Counted from the stretch's first letter, positions 7,559-14,003 are shown. The stretch: 14,780 nucleotides of DNA from Candidatus Rokuibacteriota bacterium (GCA_016201645.1 JACQCL010000141.1:1-14780), one strand, 5' to 3'. Made by a program: numbers and translations. The notes: generated by a model not told the origin, from the sequence alone.

Positions 7559-7739
7559 AAGATCCTCCGACTCTAAGAATACTTAGAGTTTAATTGCAGG
7601 ATAAGTGAGAACAAATAAGAGACGGAGTATGAGTAGACAAGCGGATATCGTGGAAAACGCGGAAGACCGCGCGGCAAAAGCGGGGTAGCAGGGGGATGGT
7701 TGGGGAAGATGCGGTGGGTATCCGCTGAATGGTTGGGGG
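7559..7739. other. dnaN-dnaA intergenic region: AT-rich segment, inverted repeats, possible unwinding element
   Basis: Noncoding, 181 bp. Bases 7571-7620 are 70% A/T (35 of 50), a marked contrast with the GC-rich surroundings. They include a perfect inverted repeat CTCTAAG-AATA-CTTAGAG (7571-7588). Towards dnaA lie a near-consensus DnaA-box-like TTTTCCACG on the minus strand (7657-7649), a CTACTCATACTC stretch (7636-7625), an 8-bp inverted pair AGCGGATA/TATCCGCT (7640-7647 and 7719-7726), a direct repeat ATGGTTGGGG (7696-7705 and 7729-7738) and several G-runs. The dnaN promoter probably lies here. One weak candidate on the minus strand is TTGTTC, 16 nt, TAAACT, reading towards dnaN. An origin-unwinding role is an inference. 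Confidence 0.5.
7571..7588. repeat. Perfect inverted repeat in the dnaN leader
   Basis: CTCTAAG and CTTAGAG (7 bp each) flank AATA. The repeat lies just upstream of the dnaN Shine-Dalgarno sequence (GGAGG, 7568-7564). It could be an operator or an mRNA hairpin controlling access to the ribosome-binding site. It has no following T-run on the minus strand, so a terminator is unlikely. Confidence 0.5.
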
Positions 7740-9056
7740 TCATGAGTTGATTTCTTGGCTGAGCGTCTCGACGGTCTTGCGCAGTTTGGGGTCTTCTTGT
7801 TGGAGAAGCCGGATCTTTTCCACAGCGTGGAGAACCGTGGTGTGATCCTTGCCGCCGAAGGCGCGGCCGATCTCGAGAAGCGAGGAGTTGGTGAGTTGGC
7901 GGGAGAGGTACATGGCGACCTGGCGCGGGAAAGCGATGGCACGAGTGCGGCTCTTCGCTTTGAGGTCAGAGAGCTTGAGGCCGAAGAAATCCGACACTCT
8001 ACGCTGGATCTGTTCGATGGTGATGATTCGTTCCTCCTCGCCCCAGACGTCGGAGAGGATTTCCTGGGCGAGGTCAATGGTCATCTCGCGACCGGTCAGG
8101 GCACAGAAGGCGATCATGCGGGTGAGGGATCCTTCCAGCTCGCGGATGTTGGACTTGATGCGGCTGGCGATGAGATAGGCGACGTCGTCGGAGAAGCGGA
8201 CACGCTCGAGCTCGGCCTTTTTCTTAAGGATGGCAACCCGGGTCTCGAAGTCGGGCGGTTGGATATCGGCGATCAGCCCCCACTCGAAGCGCGAGCGGAG
8301 GCGCTCCTCAATCTCGGGGATTTCCTTGGGGGAGCTGTCACTGGAAACGACGATCTGCTTGCGCGAGTCGTAAAGGTCGTTGAAGGTGTGGAAAAATTCC
8401 TCCTGGGTGCGCTCTTTGCCGGAGATGAATTGGATGTCGTCGATCAACAGGAGGTCTATGGTGCGGTACTTAGCGCGGAACTCGGCGGTGCGGTCATAGC
8501 GGATCGCGTTGATCAGGTCGTTGGTGAAGCGCTCCGACGAGAGGTAGAGGACCTTCATGTCGGGAAACAGCCTGCTGATCTGGTGCCCTACCGCGTGGAG
8601 AAGGTGGGTCTTCCCCAGGCCGACGCCGCCGTAGATGAAGAGGGGGTTGTAGGCCTTGCTGGGGAGCTCGGCCACGGCCTGGCAGGCAGCCTGGGCGAAC
8701 TGATTGGACGAGCCGACGACGAAGGTTTCGAACGTGTACCGCGGATTGAGGCCTGTAGCGGCCGACCGGGTCGGGCGGGGGGCCGGGGCCTCCCGGGGGA
8801 GCGGGGCGGCGTCCAAGTCCTCTACGGTGATCGAAACTTGGGGGTGTCCGCCCAGGCACTCTTGGGCCGCTGCGGTGATGGCGGCCAGATGGTGCTCGGC
8901 CAACCAGTCCCGAGAGAACCTGTTTGGCGCCCCGATTTGGACCCTGTCACCCTCCACGGCTAGCAGCCGGCTGGGGCGGATCCAGGTGTCCAGGGCGGCA
9001 GCGGGGATTTTCGTCTCAAGCGAAGACAGCAGCCGGACCCAGAGACTCTCAAGCAT
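7740..9056 (-). CDS. dnaA: Chromosomal replication initiator protein DnaA
   Basis: AAA+ ATPase that binds DnaA boxes, melts the origin and loads the helicase; it also regulates its own promoter. 438 aa. Domain I (about 1-80, helicase/partner interaction) is joined by a short Pro/Ala-rich linker (83-102) to domain III. Domain III shows Walker A GGVGLGKTH (143-151), Walker B LLLIDDIQF (202-210), arginine-finger region RLRSRFEWG (252-260) and sensor 2 NIRELEGSL (303-311). Domain IV carries the helix-turn-helix signature GGKDHTTVLHA (401-411) and AFPRQVAMYL (375-384), whose R378, D404, H405 and T406 match the DnaA-box contacts known from E. coli. The sensor 1 segment reads SSDSSPKEI (238-246), with Ser where Arg or Lys is usual. 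The ATG at 9056 has a nearby AGAGGA ribosome-binding site. DnaA boxes lie 34-65 bp upstream. Confidence 0.98.
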   Translation of the reverse strand: MLESLWVRLLSSLETKIPAAALDTWIRPSRLLAVEGDRVQIGAPNRFSRDWLAEHHLAAITAAAQECLGGHPQVSITVEDLDAAPLPREAPAPRPTRSAATGLNPRYTFETFVVGSSNQFAQAACQAVAELPSKAYNPLFIYGGVGLGKTHLLHAVGHQISRLFPDMKVLYLSSERFTNDLINAIRYDRTAEFRAKYRTIDLLLIDDIQFISGKERTQEEFFHTFNDLYDSRKQIVVSSDSSPKEIPEIEERLRSRFEWGLIADIQPPDFETRVAILKKKAELERVRFSDDVAYLIASRIKSNIRELEGSLTRMIAFCALTGREMTIDLAQEILSDVWGEEERIITIEQIQRRVSDFFGLKLSDLKAKSRTRAIAFPRQVAMYLSRQLTNSSLLEIGRAFGGKDHTTVLHAVEKIRLLQQEDPKLRKTVETLSQEINS

Positions 9057-9089
9057 TTAAGTCCTCTTTACGACAGGCGCAGGGTACAG

Positions 9090-9098
9090 TTACGCACA
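9090..9098 (+). promoter_or_regulatory. Weak DnaA-box-like site
   Basis: TTACGCACA differs from the consensus TTATNCACA at one defined position. It lies in the same orientation as the consensus box that starts 12 bp further on, which is the main reason for reporting it. Confidence 0.4.
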
Positions 9099-9101
9099 GA
9101 G

Positions 9102-9110
9102 TTATCCACA
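9102..9110 (+). promoter_or_regulatory. DnaA box (perfect consensus)
   Basis: TTATCCACA is an exact match to the high-affinity DnaA box. It is 46 bp upstream of the dnaA start codon, within the dnaA promoter region, so it may serve both autoregulation and origin assembly. Confidence 0.9.
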
Positions 9111-9112
9111 AG

Positions 9113-9121
9113 TGTGAATAA
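9113..9121 (-). promoter_or_regulatory. DnaA box, inverted partner
   Basis: The minus strand reads TTATTCACA, fitting the consensus TTATNCACA. It faces the perfect box at 9102-9110 across only 2 bp, giving an inverted pair. Confidence 0.8.
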
Positions 9122-9355
9122 GTGGGCGGCTTCGGAGCGACGGAGGGATTCTGGGCGGCGGGGCGACGACCCATCGAAATACGGACCCTCGTCGGCTCCG
9201 GTTGGACCGGAAAGAGAAGAACGCCTTCCCCGGGTGGCCCGGGCGCGACACGAGACGCCCTCAGCCACTGTCCGGGTAACGAACGGACGGTACCATATCA
9301 CAGCGAGAATCGGCGAGGCAACCCCCTTGTTCAAGAATTCGGGCGGTCTGGCGCC

Positions 9356-9384
9356 TTGACTAGCAATTCTCTCGTCAGTAGACT
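9356..9384 (+). promoter_or_regulatory. Promoter for the rpmH-rnpA-yidD-yidC-jag operon
   Basis: A sigma-70-type pair: TTGACT (9356-9361; 5 of 6 to TTGACA), a 17-bp spacer, and TAGACT (9379-9384; 4 of 6 to TATAAT). A start near 9391 would leave a leader of about 30 nt containing the rpmH Shine-Dalgarno sequence. Spacing and placement are ideal; activity is inferred. Confidence 0.7.
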
Positions 9385-9419
9385 AGGTAGGTTTTTCGGC
9401 TGAGAGGAGGACCCCCCTC

Positions 9420-9554
9420 ATGAAGCGCACGTATCAACCGAATCGGCGGAAGCGCAAGGCTACTCACGGCTTTCGCGAGCGAATGAAAACCGGAGGCGGG
9501 CGGAAAGTTCTCAAGCGCCGGCGGGCAAAAGGTCGGAGGCGCCTCACCGTTTAG
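9420..9554 (+). CDS. rpmH: 50S ribosomal protein L34
   Basis: Small, very basic large-subunit ribosomal protein of 44 aa, the usual length. It begins MKRTYQPNRRKRKATHGFRE, the L34 signature, followed by RMKTGGGRKVLKRRRAKGRR. A strong Shine-Dalgarno sequence GAGAGGAGG (9402-9410) precedes the ATG by 9 nt. It is first in the operon, behind a good promoter, and followed by rnpA after 16 nt, the near-universal arrangement. Confidence 0.98.
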   Translation: MKRTYQPNRRKRKATHGFRERMKTGGGRKVLKRRRAKGRRRLTV

Positions 9555-9570
9555 CCGGAGAGCCAGCGGC

Positions 9571-9939
9571 GTGGGCGAACGGGCGTTCCCGCGGAGCGAG
9601 CGCCTTACGCGCGCGGACGAATTTCAGAGCGTGTTCCAGCGTGGTAAGCGGGTCGAGCGACCGTCGGTGCTTATTCTCTGGCGAGGGTCCCGTGGTCCTC
9701 GCAAGGCGGGGTTTACCGTAAGTCGGCAGGTGCGCGGAGCGGTACGTCGGAACCGGGCGCGCCGGCGGGTTCGAGAGGCCTATCGGGCGAGTCGGCAGGT
9801 GCTTCCGGCCGGAGGGGTGCGGCTGGTAATCGTCGCGCGGCCTCGGGCCGGGGTCGGCCCGTTTAGCGAGATCCTTGAGGACATGCGAGAAGGGCTAGCA
9901 ATGGTCACGAAGGGGTGTCGGCAGGCGGCTCGGACGTGA
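9571..9939 (+). CDS. rnpA: Ribonuclease P protein component
   Basis: Protein subunit of RNase P, which with the catalytic RNA (not in this window) trims 5' leaders from pre-tRNAs. 122 aa and strongly basic. FPRSERLTRADEFQSVFQRG (6-25) is the typical N-terminus. GFTVSRQVRGAVRRNRARRR (47-66) leads into the conserved RNR helix RNRARRRVRE (60-69). The start is a GTG with a weak GGAGAG ribosome-binding site; no later in-frame start would keep the family N-terminus. Its stop overlaps the likely yidD start (GTGA). Confidence 0.96.
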   Translation: MGERAFPRSERLTRADEFQSVFQRGKRVERPSVLILWRGSRGPRKAGFTVSRQVRGAVRRNRARRRVREAYRASRQVLPAGGVRLVIVARPRAGVGPFSEILEDMREGLAMVTKGCRQAART

Positions 9940-10196
9940 CCCGTCTCAACCGGTCCGCAGTGCAGCTGGTAAGGGGGTACCAGCGGTTCGTCTCCCCCCT
10001 TCTCCCTTGGGCGTGTCGCTTCAGTCCCACCTGTTCTGAATACGCTCGGCAGGCGCTCCTGTTGCACGGAGTCGCGTGGGGGTCCTGGCTGGCGGCCAGG
10101 CGCCTTCTTCGCTGTCATCCATTTCATCCGGGGGGATACGATCCACCGCCGCTCGTATCTGCGGAGGACACGCGGAGGCCATGGAAAAGCGGCTGA
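9936..10196 (+). CDS. yidD: Membrane protein insertion efficiency factor YidD
   Basis: Small family (about 70-90 aa) thought to help YidC-dependent membrane insertion. From the GTG at 9936 it is 86 aa. Family motifs are RGYQRFVSPLLPWACRFSPTCS (13-34; most conserved is the Cys-containing RFSPTCSEYA, 28-37) and LLRCHPFHPGGYDP (57-70). I chose 9936 because it forms a GTGA overlap with the rnpA stop and gives the usual N-terminus (MTRLNRSAVQLVRGYQ); a GTG at 9915 would add seven residues. The last 16 nt overlap the start of yidC. Confidence 0.92.
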   Translation: MTRLNRSAVQLVRGYQRFVSPLLPWACRFSPTCSEYARQALLLHGVAWGSWLAARRLLRCHPFHPGGYDPPPLVSAEDTRRPWKSG

Positions 10197-11812
10197 TCCT
10201 GGCCACGGTTTTGATGGCCGCCCTCCTCATTCTCTACCAGGCGCTCTTCGCGCCCGCCCCATCTCCGCCGGTCAAGGCCCCGGTTGAATCCAAACCGGCG
10301 CCACCTGGTCCGCCCCCTCCGTTGCCCCCAAAGGTGGAGCGCTCCCCTGTCGTTCCCCAGCGCACAGTGTCGGTGGAGGGGCCCCTGTTTCGCGCGACGG
10401 TCGGCAGCGAGGGAGGAAAACTCATCGAGTGGGTTCTGCGATATCGTGGCGACAAGTCCATGATCACCCCGGGGACGCTCGGGCCTGGCGGCTTGATGCT
10501 CCAGCGGCCCCGGGCGGGATTGGAGACTGTCGCCTTCAACGTGAAGGAGGAACAGCTCGTGCTGGGACGCGACCGACCGCGGGGCGCGGTCGAACTGTCC
10601 GGGCAAGATGCGTATGGGCTTCGCGTGACCGAAACGCTGGGGTTCCAGTCGCAAGACTTCCACATCGAGGTGGCCCTCCGTCTCGAGAACCGCCAGGGAG
10701 TTCCCCAGGCCGTCGAAGTTTCCCTGCCGTGGTCTGCTCCCATGAAGTGGCCGGATGGCCAGAAGGAGGGGTTTCAGGGGCAGCACCCGACTCGAGTGGT
10801 TTGGCTGTCGCGGGACGAAATCCGACGTGAGGAACTGGAGAAAGTGGCGGACGCGACGAACGAAGGGAGATGGATCGGGCTCGAGAGCGAGTGGTACCTT
10901 GCGGCGTTGATCCCGCTCACGCCGGACTTCAAGGTTGCCACCTTAAAGGGAGCAAGCGGTTCCATCCAGATCGCGCTCAGAGCCACTCCCCCGCCCCTCG
11001 CCCCCGGGCAGAGTTGGGAGGGGCGCGCCCTCGTCTATGTGGGGCCGAAGGAGTACACGCGCCTGAAGGCCCTGGGGGTGGGGCTGGAGAAGACCGTTCA
11101 CTTCGGAAGCTTCCTGTGGGTGCTGCCGATGGAGTGGTTGGCGGTCCCCATCCTCTGGCTGATGAACTTCTTCTATCGCCACATCCCCAATTATGGTGTG
11201 GCCATCATCCTCCTCACCGTGATCACGAAAATTCTTTTTTACCCGCTCACGGTGAAGAGCATGGTGTCCATGAAGGCGATGCAAGCCCTCCAGCCCCAGA
11301 TCAATGCACTTCGGGCCAAGTACCAGAAGGATCCGCAGCGCCTGCAGCGGGAGACCATGGAGCTGTACCGAAAGCACAAGGTCAACCCCATGGGGGGGTG
11401 CTTGCCCATGGTGATTCAGATTCCGATCTTCTATGCGCTCTACGTGGCCTTTTCGCTTGCGGTGGAACTGCAGAATGCAGCGTTCCTCTGCGTCGGGACG
11501 ATGTTCGGCATCGCGTTCTGGATCTGCGACCTCGCCCAGCACGACCCAACGTACGTCCTGCCGATCCTGATGGGGATCTCGATGTTCATCCAGCAGAAGA
11601 TGAGCCCGACGACGGCGGATCCGCGTCAGGCCAAGATCATGCTGATCATGCCGGTCGTTTTCACCTTCATGTTCCTCAACCTTCCAGCCGGCCTCGTCCT
11701 GTATTGGTTCGTGTCCAACGTGCTTCAAATCCTGCAGCAGTACTACATGGACCGCCGGGCCCGGTCGGCAAAGGTCTCGGGCAAGGAGGCGAAAGAGGCT
11801 CAGCGCGTATGA
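10181..11812 (+). CDS. yidC: Membrane protein insertase YidC
   Basis: Inserts and folds inner-membrane proteins, alone or with SecYEG. 543 aa, the long Gram-negative form. TM1 (4-24) is followed by a Pro-rich linker (25-51) and the periplasmic P1 domain (about 60-300). An amphipathic helix (306-331) precedes the conserved core: TM2 with K350 at the groove position that is Arg in E. coli, a cytoplasmic hairpin (359-402), VNPMGGCLPMVIQIPIFYAL (401-420), ILMGISMFIQQKMSPTT (462-478), and TM5-TM6 (486-519). Compared with E. coli, about 9 extra hydrophobic residues occur around 435-446. The ATG at 10181 is preceded by GGAGG at a tight 2-nt spacing; an in-frame ATG at 10076 would add 35 residues inside yidD and hide TM1. 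The stop overlaps jag (ATGA). Confidence 0.97.
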   Translation: MEKRLILATVLMAALLILYQALFAPAPSPPVKAPVESKPAPPGPPPPLPPKVERSPVVPQRTVSVEGPLFRATVGSEGGKLIEWVLRYRGDKSMITPGTLGPGGLMLQRPRAGLETVAFNVKEEQLVLGRDRPRGAVELSGQDAYGLRVTETLGFQSQDFHIEVALRLENRQGVPQAVEVSLPWSAPMKWPDGQKEGFQGQHPTRVVWLSRDEIRREELEKVADATNEGRWIGLESEWYLAALIPLTPDFKVATLKGASGSIQIALRATPPPLAPGQSWEGRALVYVGPKEYTRLKALGVGLEKTVHFGSFLWVLPMEWLAVPILWLMNFFYRHIPNYGVAIILLTVITKILFYPLTVKSMVSMKAMQALQPQINALRAKYQKDPQRLQRETMELYRKHKVNPMGGCLPMVIQIPIFYALYVAFSLAVELQNAAFLCVGTMFGIAFWICDLAQHDPTYVLPILMGISMFIQQKMSPTTADPRQAKIMLIMPVVFTFMFLNLPAGLVLYWFVSNVLQILQQYYMDRRARSAKVSGKEAKEAQRV

Positions 11813-12465
11813 TGGCGCTCGAAGAGACGGGTCGAACTGCGGATGAGGCTGTCGACGCCGGCCTCAGAAAGCTCGGCATCGCCCGAGAGTATGTGCTCGT
11901 CGAGACGCTCGCCACCGGGGCCAGGGGGTTTCTGGGCCTTGGAGGGCAGGAGGCTCGGGTGCGGCTGACCGTGACTCCCGGAGGGGAGCGCCTTATACGC
12001 GCTCGCGCGATCCTTCAAGAACTGCTCACCCTGATGAGCGTGGAGGCCGAGGTGCGAGTCGAGGAGCACGAGGGCGGTGTGCGTCTCGAGCTGTCCGGGA
12101 AGGACGCGGGCCTGCTCATCGGCAAGCAGGGCCAGACCCTCGATGCGGTCGAATTTCTCGTCGGCCGGATCCTGGATCGAGCGATCAGGGACCGAACCCG
12201 GGTGGTACTTGACGTCGGCGGGTACCGGGAGCGACGGCGCCAGCAACTTGAGCAGATGGCCTTCCGCTTGGCCCGCCAGGTCAGGGCCACGGGGGAGGCC
12301 ATCGTCCTGGAACCTCTGGACGCGTCTGAGCGCCGAATCATCCATCTTGCCCTTCAAGGGGATGACCAGGTAACGACGGAAAGCGTGGGCGATGGTCGAG
12401 GGCGGCGGCTTGTAATCAGACCAGCCGGAGTCAAGGCCTTCCATTCCGAGCAGCAATCGATTTAA
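11809..12465 (+). CDS. jag: Jag/KhpB-type RNA-binding protein
   Basis: Cytoplasmic RNA-binding protein of 218 aa, usually encoded after yidC; in Gram-positives it (KhpB/EloR) affects cell elongation and binds sRNAs. Domains in order are an N-terminal Jag_N domain (about 1-55, with ATGARGFLGLGGQEARV at 35-51), a KH domain with GLLIGKQGQTLDAVEFLVGR (101-120, GxxG loop 105-108), and an R3H domain (about 140-205) with LDVGGYRERRR (134-144) and R175-xxx-H179. The ATG overlaps the yidC stop by 4 nt, so translation is probably coupled; a second ATG follows immediately. Confidence 0.94.
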   Translation: MMALEETGRTADEAVDAGLRKLGIAREYVLVETLATGARGFLGLGGQEARVRLTVTPGGERLIRARAILQELLTLMSVEAEVRVEEHEGGVRLELSGKDAGLLIGKQGQTLDAVEFLVGRILDRAIRDRTRVVLDVGGYRERRRQQLEQMAFRLARQVRATGEAIVLEPLDASERRIIHLALQGDDQVTTESVGDGRGRRLVIRPAGVKAFHSEQQSI

Positions 12466-12503
12466 AAACGATCAGCCACCATCATTTCGTTTAGGGGGTC
12501 CGG

Positions 12504-13160
12504 ATGCCCCGCCGCACTTGGGAACTTTCCGAGGCCCTGTCTCGTGGGTTTATCCGGCTTCTTGGGAGAGCCCCATCATCGGAAGAACTCGAGGCCTTTT
12601 CCCGCTATCTAGCGCTTCTCCTGGAATGGAATCGTACTCATCATCTGACGGGGTACCGATCGCCCTCGGATATCACCGAAAAGCTCTTCCTGGACTCGCT
12701 CCTTTTCCTCCGGTGGATGAAGCCGGAGGCCTGGAGGGTTCTCGACCTTGGGGCTGGGGTCGGAATCCCTGGGCTGCCAATGAGGATCGTCGAGCCGAGG
12801 ATCAAGCTGACGCTCCTCGAAGCTCGTCGTCGGTTGAGCTCCTTTCTGGCTGTTACGGTGCGCGAGTTGGGGCTCCAAGGGGTGCAAGTTGTCAGTGGCC
12901 GCGCGGAGCAGCTGCTTTCCTCAGAGCCGGCCCTGCGGGGCGCCTTCGACATCGTCGTCACCCGGGCAGCAGGCCCCATTCAGTCTATTCTGCCTTTGGC
13001 GTTAGGCTTCTTGACCCCAGGCGGGCGTCTTATTAGCTCGGGGCCGCCTGCGGGGAGGCCCTTCCCTGCCCTGCCGGTGGGCATCACCCACCGCTGGGAA
13101 TCCGTCCGGGCTGGTGGCAAGGCCGTAAGTAGGCGGTTTCTAATCGTCGAAAAAAGTTGA
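12504..13160 (+). CDS. rsmG: 16S rRNA (guanine-N7) methyltransferase RsmG
   Basis: SAM-dependent enzyme that makes m7G527 (E. coli numbering) in the 16S rRNA 530 loop; its loss gives low-level streptomycin resistance in several species. 218 aa. EWNRTHHLTGYRSPSDITEK (41-60) and LFLDSLLFL are the family's N-terminal signature. SAM motif I is VLDLGAGVGIPGLPMRI (79-95), with LLEARRRLSSFL (104-115) next. VVTRAAGPI (151-159) matches the SRA-type motif. AGGGGGT before the ATG acts as the ribosome-binding site. It starts 38 nt after jag and is followed by parA; mnmE and mnmG, often its neighbours, are missing. Confidence 0.95.
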   Translation: MPRRTWELSEALSRGFIRLLGRAPSSEELEAFSRYLALLLEWNRTHHLTGYRSPSDITEKLFLDSLLFLRWMKPEAWRVLDLGAGVGIPGLPMRIVEPRIKLTLLEARRRLSSFLAVTVRELGLQGVQVVSGRAEQLLSSEPALRGAFDIVVTRAAGPIQSILPLALGFLTPGGRLISSGPPAGRPFPALPVGITHRWESVRAGGKAVSRRFLIVEKS

Positions 13161-13186
13161 TGGATGTCCCCATGAGGGTGTAAGAA

Positions 13187-13202
13187 TGTTCCACGTGGAA
13201 CA
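13187..13202. promoter_or_regulatory. parS-like site 1
   Basis: TGTTCCACGTGGAACA is a perfect 16-bp palindrome (18 bp with the flanking A and T). It matches the parS consensus TGTTNCACGTGAAACA at all but one defined position, where the second half mirrors the C of the first half. It lies 27 nt after rsmG and 40 nt before the parA start. Confidence 0.85.
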
Positions 13203-13213
13203 TACCCGATGGT

Positions 13214-13229
13214 TGTTCCACGTGAAACA
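13214..13229. promoter_or_regulatory. parS site 2 (consensus)
   Basis: TGTTCCACGTGAAACA matches the parS consensus TGTTNCACGTGAAACA at every defined position. It begins 27 bp after site 1 and ends 12 nt before the parA start. ParB is expected to bind here, load as a CTP clamp and nucleate the partition complex; the location also suggests control of parAB transcription. Confidence 0.93.
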
Positions 13230-13241
13230 AGGGGGAGACCT

Positions 13242-14003
13242 GTGGGCAGGGTGATCGCTTTGGTGAACCAGAAAGGAGGGGTCGGAAAGACCACGACTGC
13301 TGTCAACCTTGCCAGCGGGTTAGCGGTCTCCGATCACCCGACCCTGCTGATCGATCTTGATCCCCAGGGAAATGCGACAACAGGCCTCGGGGTGCCAAGG
13401 GAAGGTCTCTACCCCACCATCTATCACGTCCTGCTCGGCGGTGAGCTCTTGGAGAAGGCGGCAAAGGAAACAGCCATTCCCAACCTTTTCTTGGTTCCTG
13501 CCGATATCGACTTGGTCGGGGCTGAAGTCGAACTGGTGGGACTTTCGGGAAGGGAGTCGAAGCTCAAGAGCGCATTGGGGTCGGCGCGAGAGAACTTCGC
13601 GTACATTTTATTGGACTGTCCGCCCTCGCTCGGCCTCTTGACCGTCAATGCCCTCACAGCCGCGGATTCCGCTCTTGTCCCCCTTCAGTGTGAATATTAC
13701 GCGCTCGAGGGGCTTGCCCAACTTCTCAGGACGATCCGTCTCGTCAAAGACCGGCTCAATCCCCGGCTGGAGGTCGAGGGGATCGTTCTCACGATGTTCG
13801 ACGGACGGACGAGTTTGGCGGCCCAAGTGAAAGCGGAAGTCCATCGGTACTTCAGCGGTCAGATTTTCCAAACGGTCATTCCAAGGAACGTCCGGCTTTC
13901 GGAGGCGCCAAGTCACGGCAAGCCGATTCTGTTCTACGATGTGCGTTCCACGGGAGCCTTGGCTCATCTTGAACTCACCAAGGAGGTACTCGCCCATGGC
14001 TAA
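13242..14003 (+). CDS. parA: Chromosome partitioning ATPase ParA (Soj family)
   Basis: Deviant-Walker ATPase that dimerises on ATP and binds the nucleoid nonspecifically; ParB-parS complexes stimulate ATP hydrolysis and are thereby segregated. 253 aa with no N-terminal HTH, as in chromosomal type Ib ParA/Soj. Deviant Walker A KGGVGKTT (11-18, with signature K11), A' motif LIDLDPQGNATTGLG (36-50), Walker B YILLDCPPSLG (121-131), and VIPRNVRLSEAPSHGKPI (212-229). I chose the GTG at 13242: it has a GGGGGAG ribosome-binding site at good spacing and places MGRVIALVNQKGG at the N-terminus. The in-frame ATG at 13209 would run coding sequence through parS site 2. Confidence 0.95.
   Translation: MGRVIALVNQKGGVGKTTTAVNLASGLAVSDHPTLLIDLDPQGNATTGLGVPREGLYPTIYHVLLGGELLEKAAKETAIPNLFLVPADIDLVGAEVELVGLSGRESKLKSALGSARENFAYILLDCPPSLGLLTVNALTAADSALVPLQCEYYALEGLAQLLRTIRLVKDRLNPRLEVEGIVLTMFDGRTSLAAQVKAEVHRYFSGQIFQTVIPRNVRLSEAPSHGKPILFYDVRSTGALAHLELTKEVLAHG

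Larger units (their letters stand above)
9057..9419. other. dnaA-rpmH divergent intergenic region, putative origin region
   Basis: 363 bp without a convincing gene. The dnaA-proximal 65 bp hold the DnaA-box cluster (9090-9121). The rpmH-proximal end holds a good promoter (9356-9384) and ribosome-binding site. The middle (about 9125-9350) is GC-rich with only small hairpins, such as CCCGGG-TGG-CCCGGG at 9229-9243. No long AT-rich stretch is seen. Strand reversal of all genes here, with DnaA boxes, makes this the likely origin-proximal switch point, though the unwinding site might lie in the dnaN-dnaA gap instead. Confidence 0.6.

Noticed and set aside
7755..8963. 402-codon open frame antisense to dnaA
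   Set aside because: Opposite the well-supported dnaA; composition reflects the reverse complement of a coding gene.
9068..9403. Small open frames (80-93 codons) in the dnaA-rpmH gap
   Set aside because: They overlap each other, the DnaA boxes and the rpmH promoter, have no clear ribosome-binding site and Arg/Gly-rich low-complexity products.
10076..10180. 35-residue N-terminal extension of YidC
   Set aside because: It lies inside yidD, is not hydrophobic and would bury TM1; the ATG at 10181 gives the standard MEKR start.
10870..12465. 531-codon frame that would fuse an alternative yidC frame to jag
   Set aside because: The upstream part is out of frame with the conserved YidC sequence; jag begins at the ATGA overlap at 11809, where the Jag_N domain starts.
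12466..12503. Terminator between jag and rsmG
   Set aside because: AAACGA/TCGTTT can pair, but the stem is weak with a 15-nt loop and no T-run follows.
13209..13241. Upstream ATG start for parA
   Set aside because: It would translate through parS site 2 and add 11 residues not typical of ParA; the GTG at 13242 has the better ribosome-binding site.
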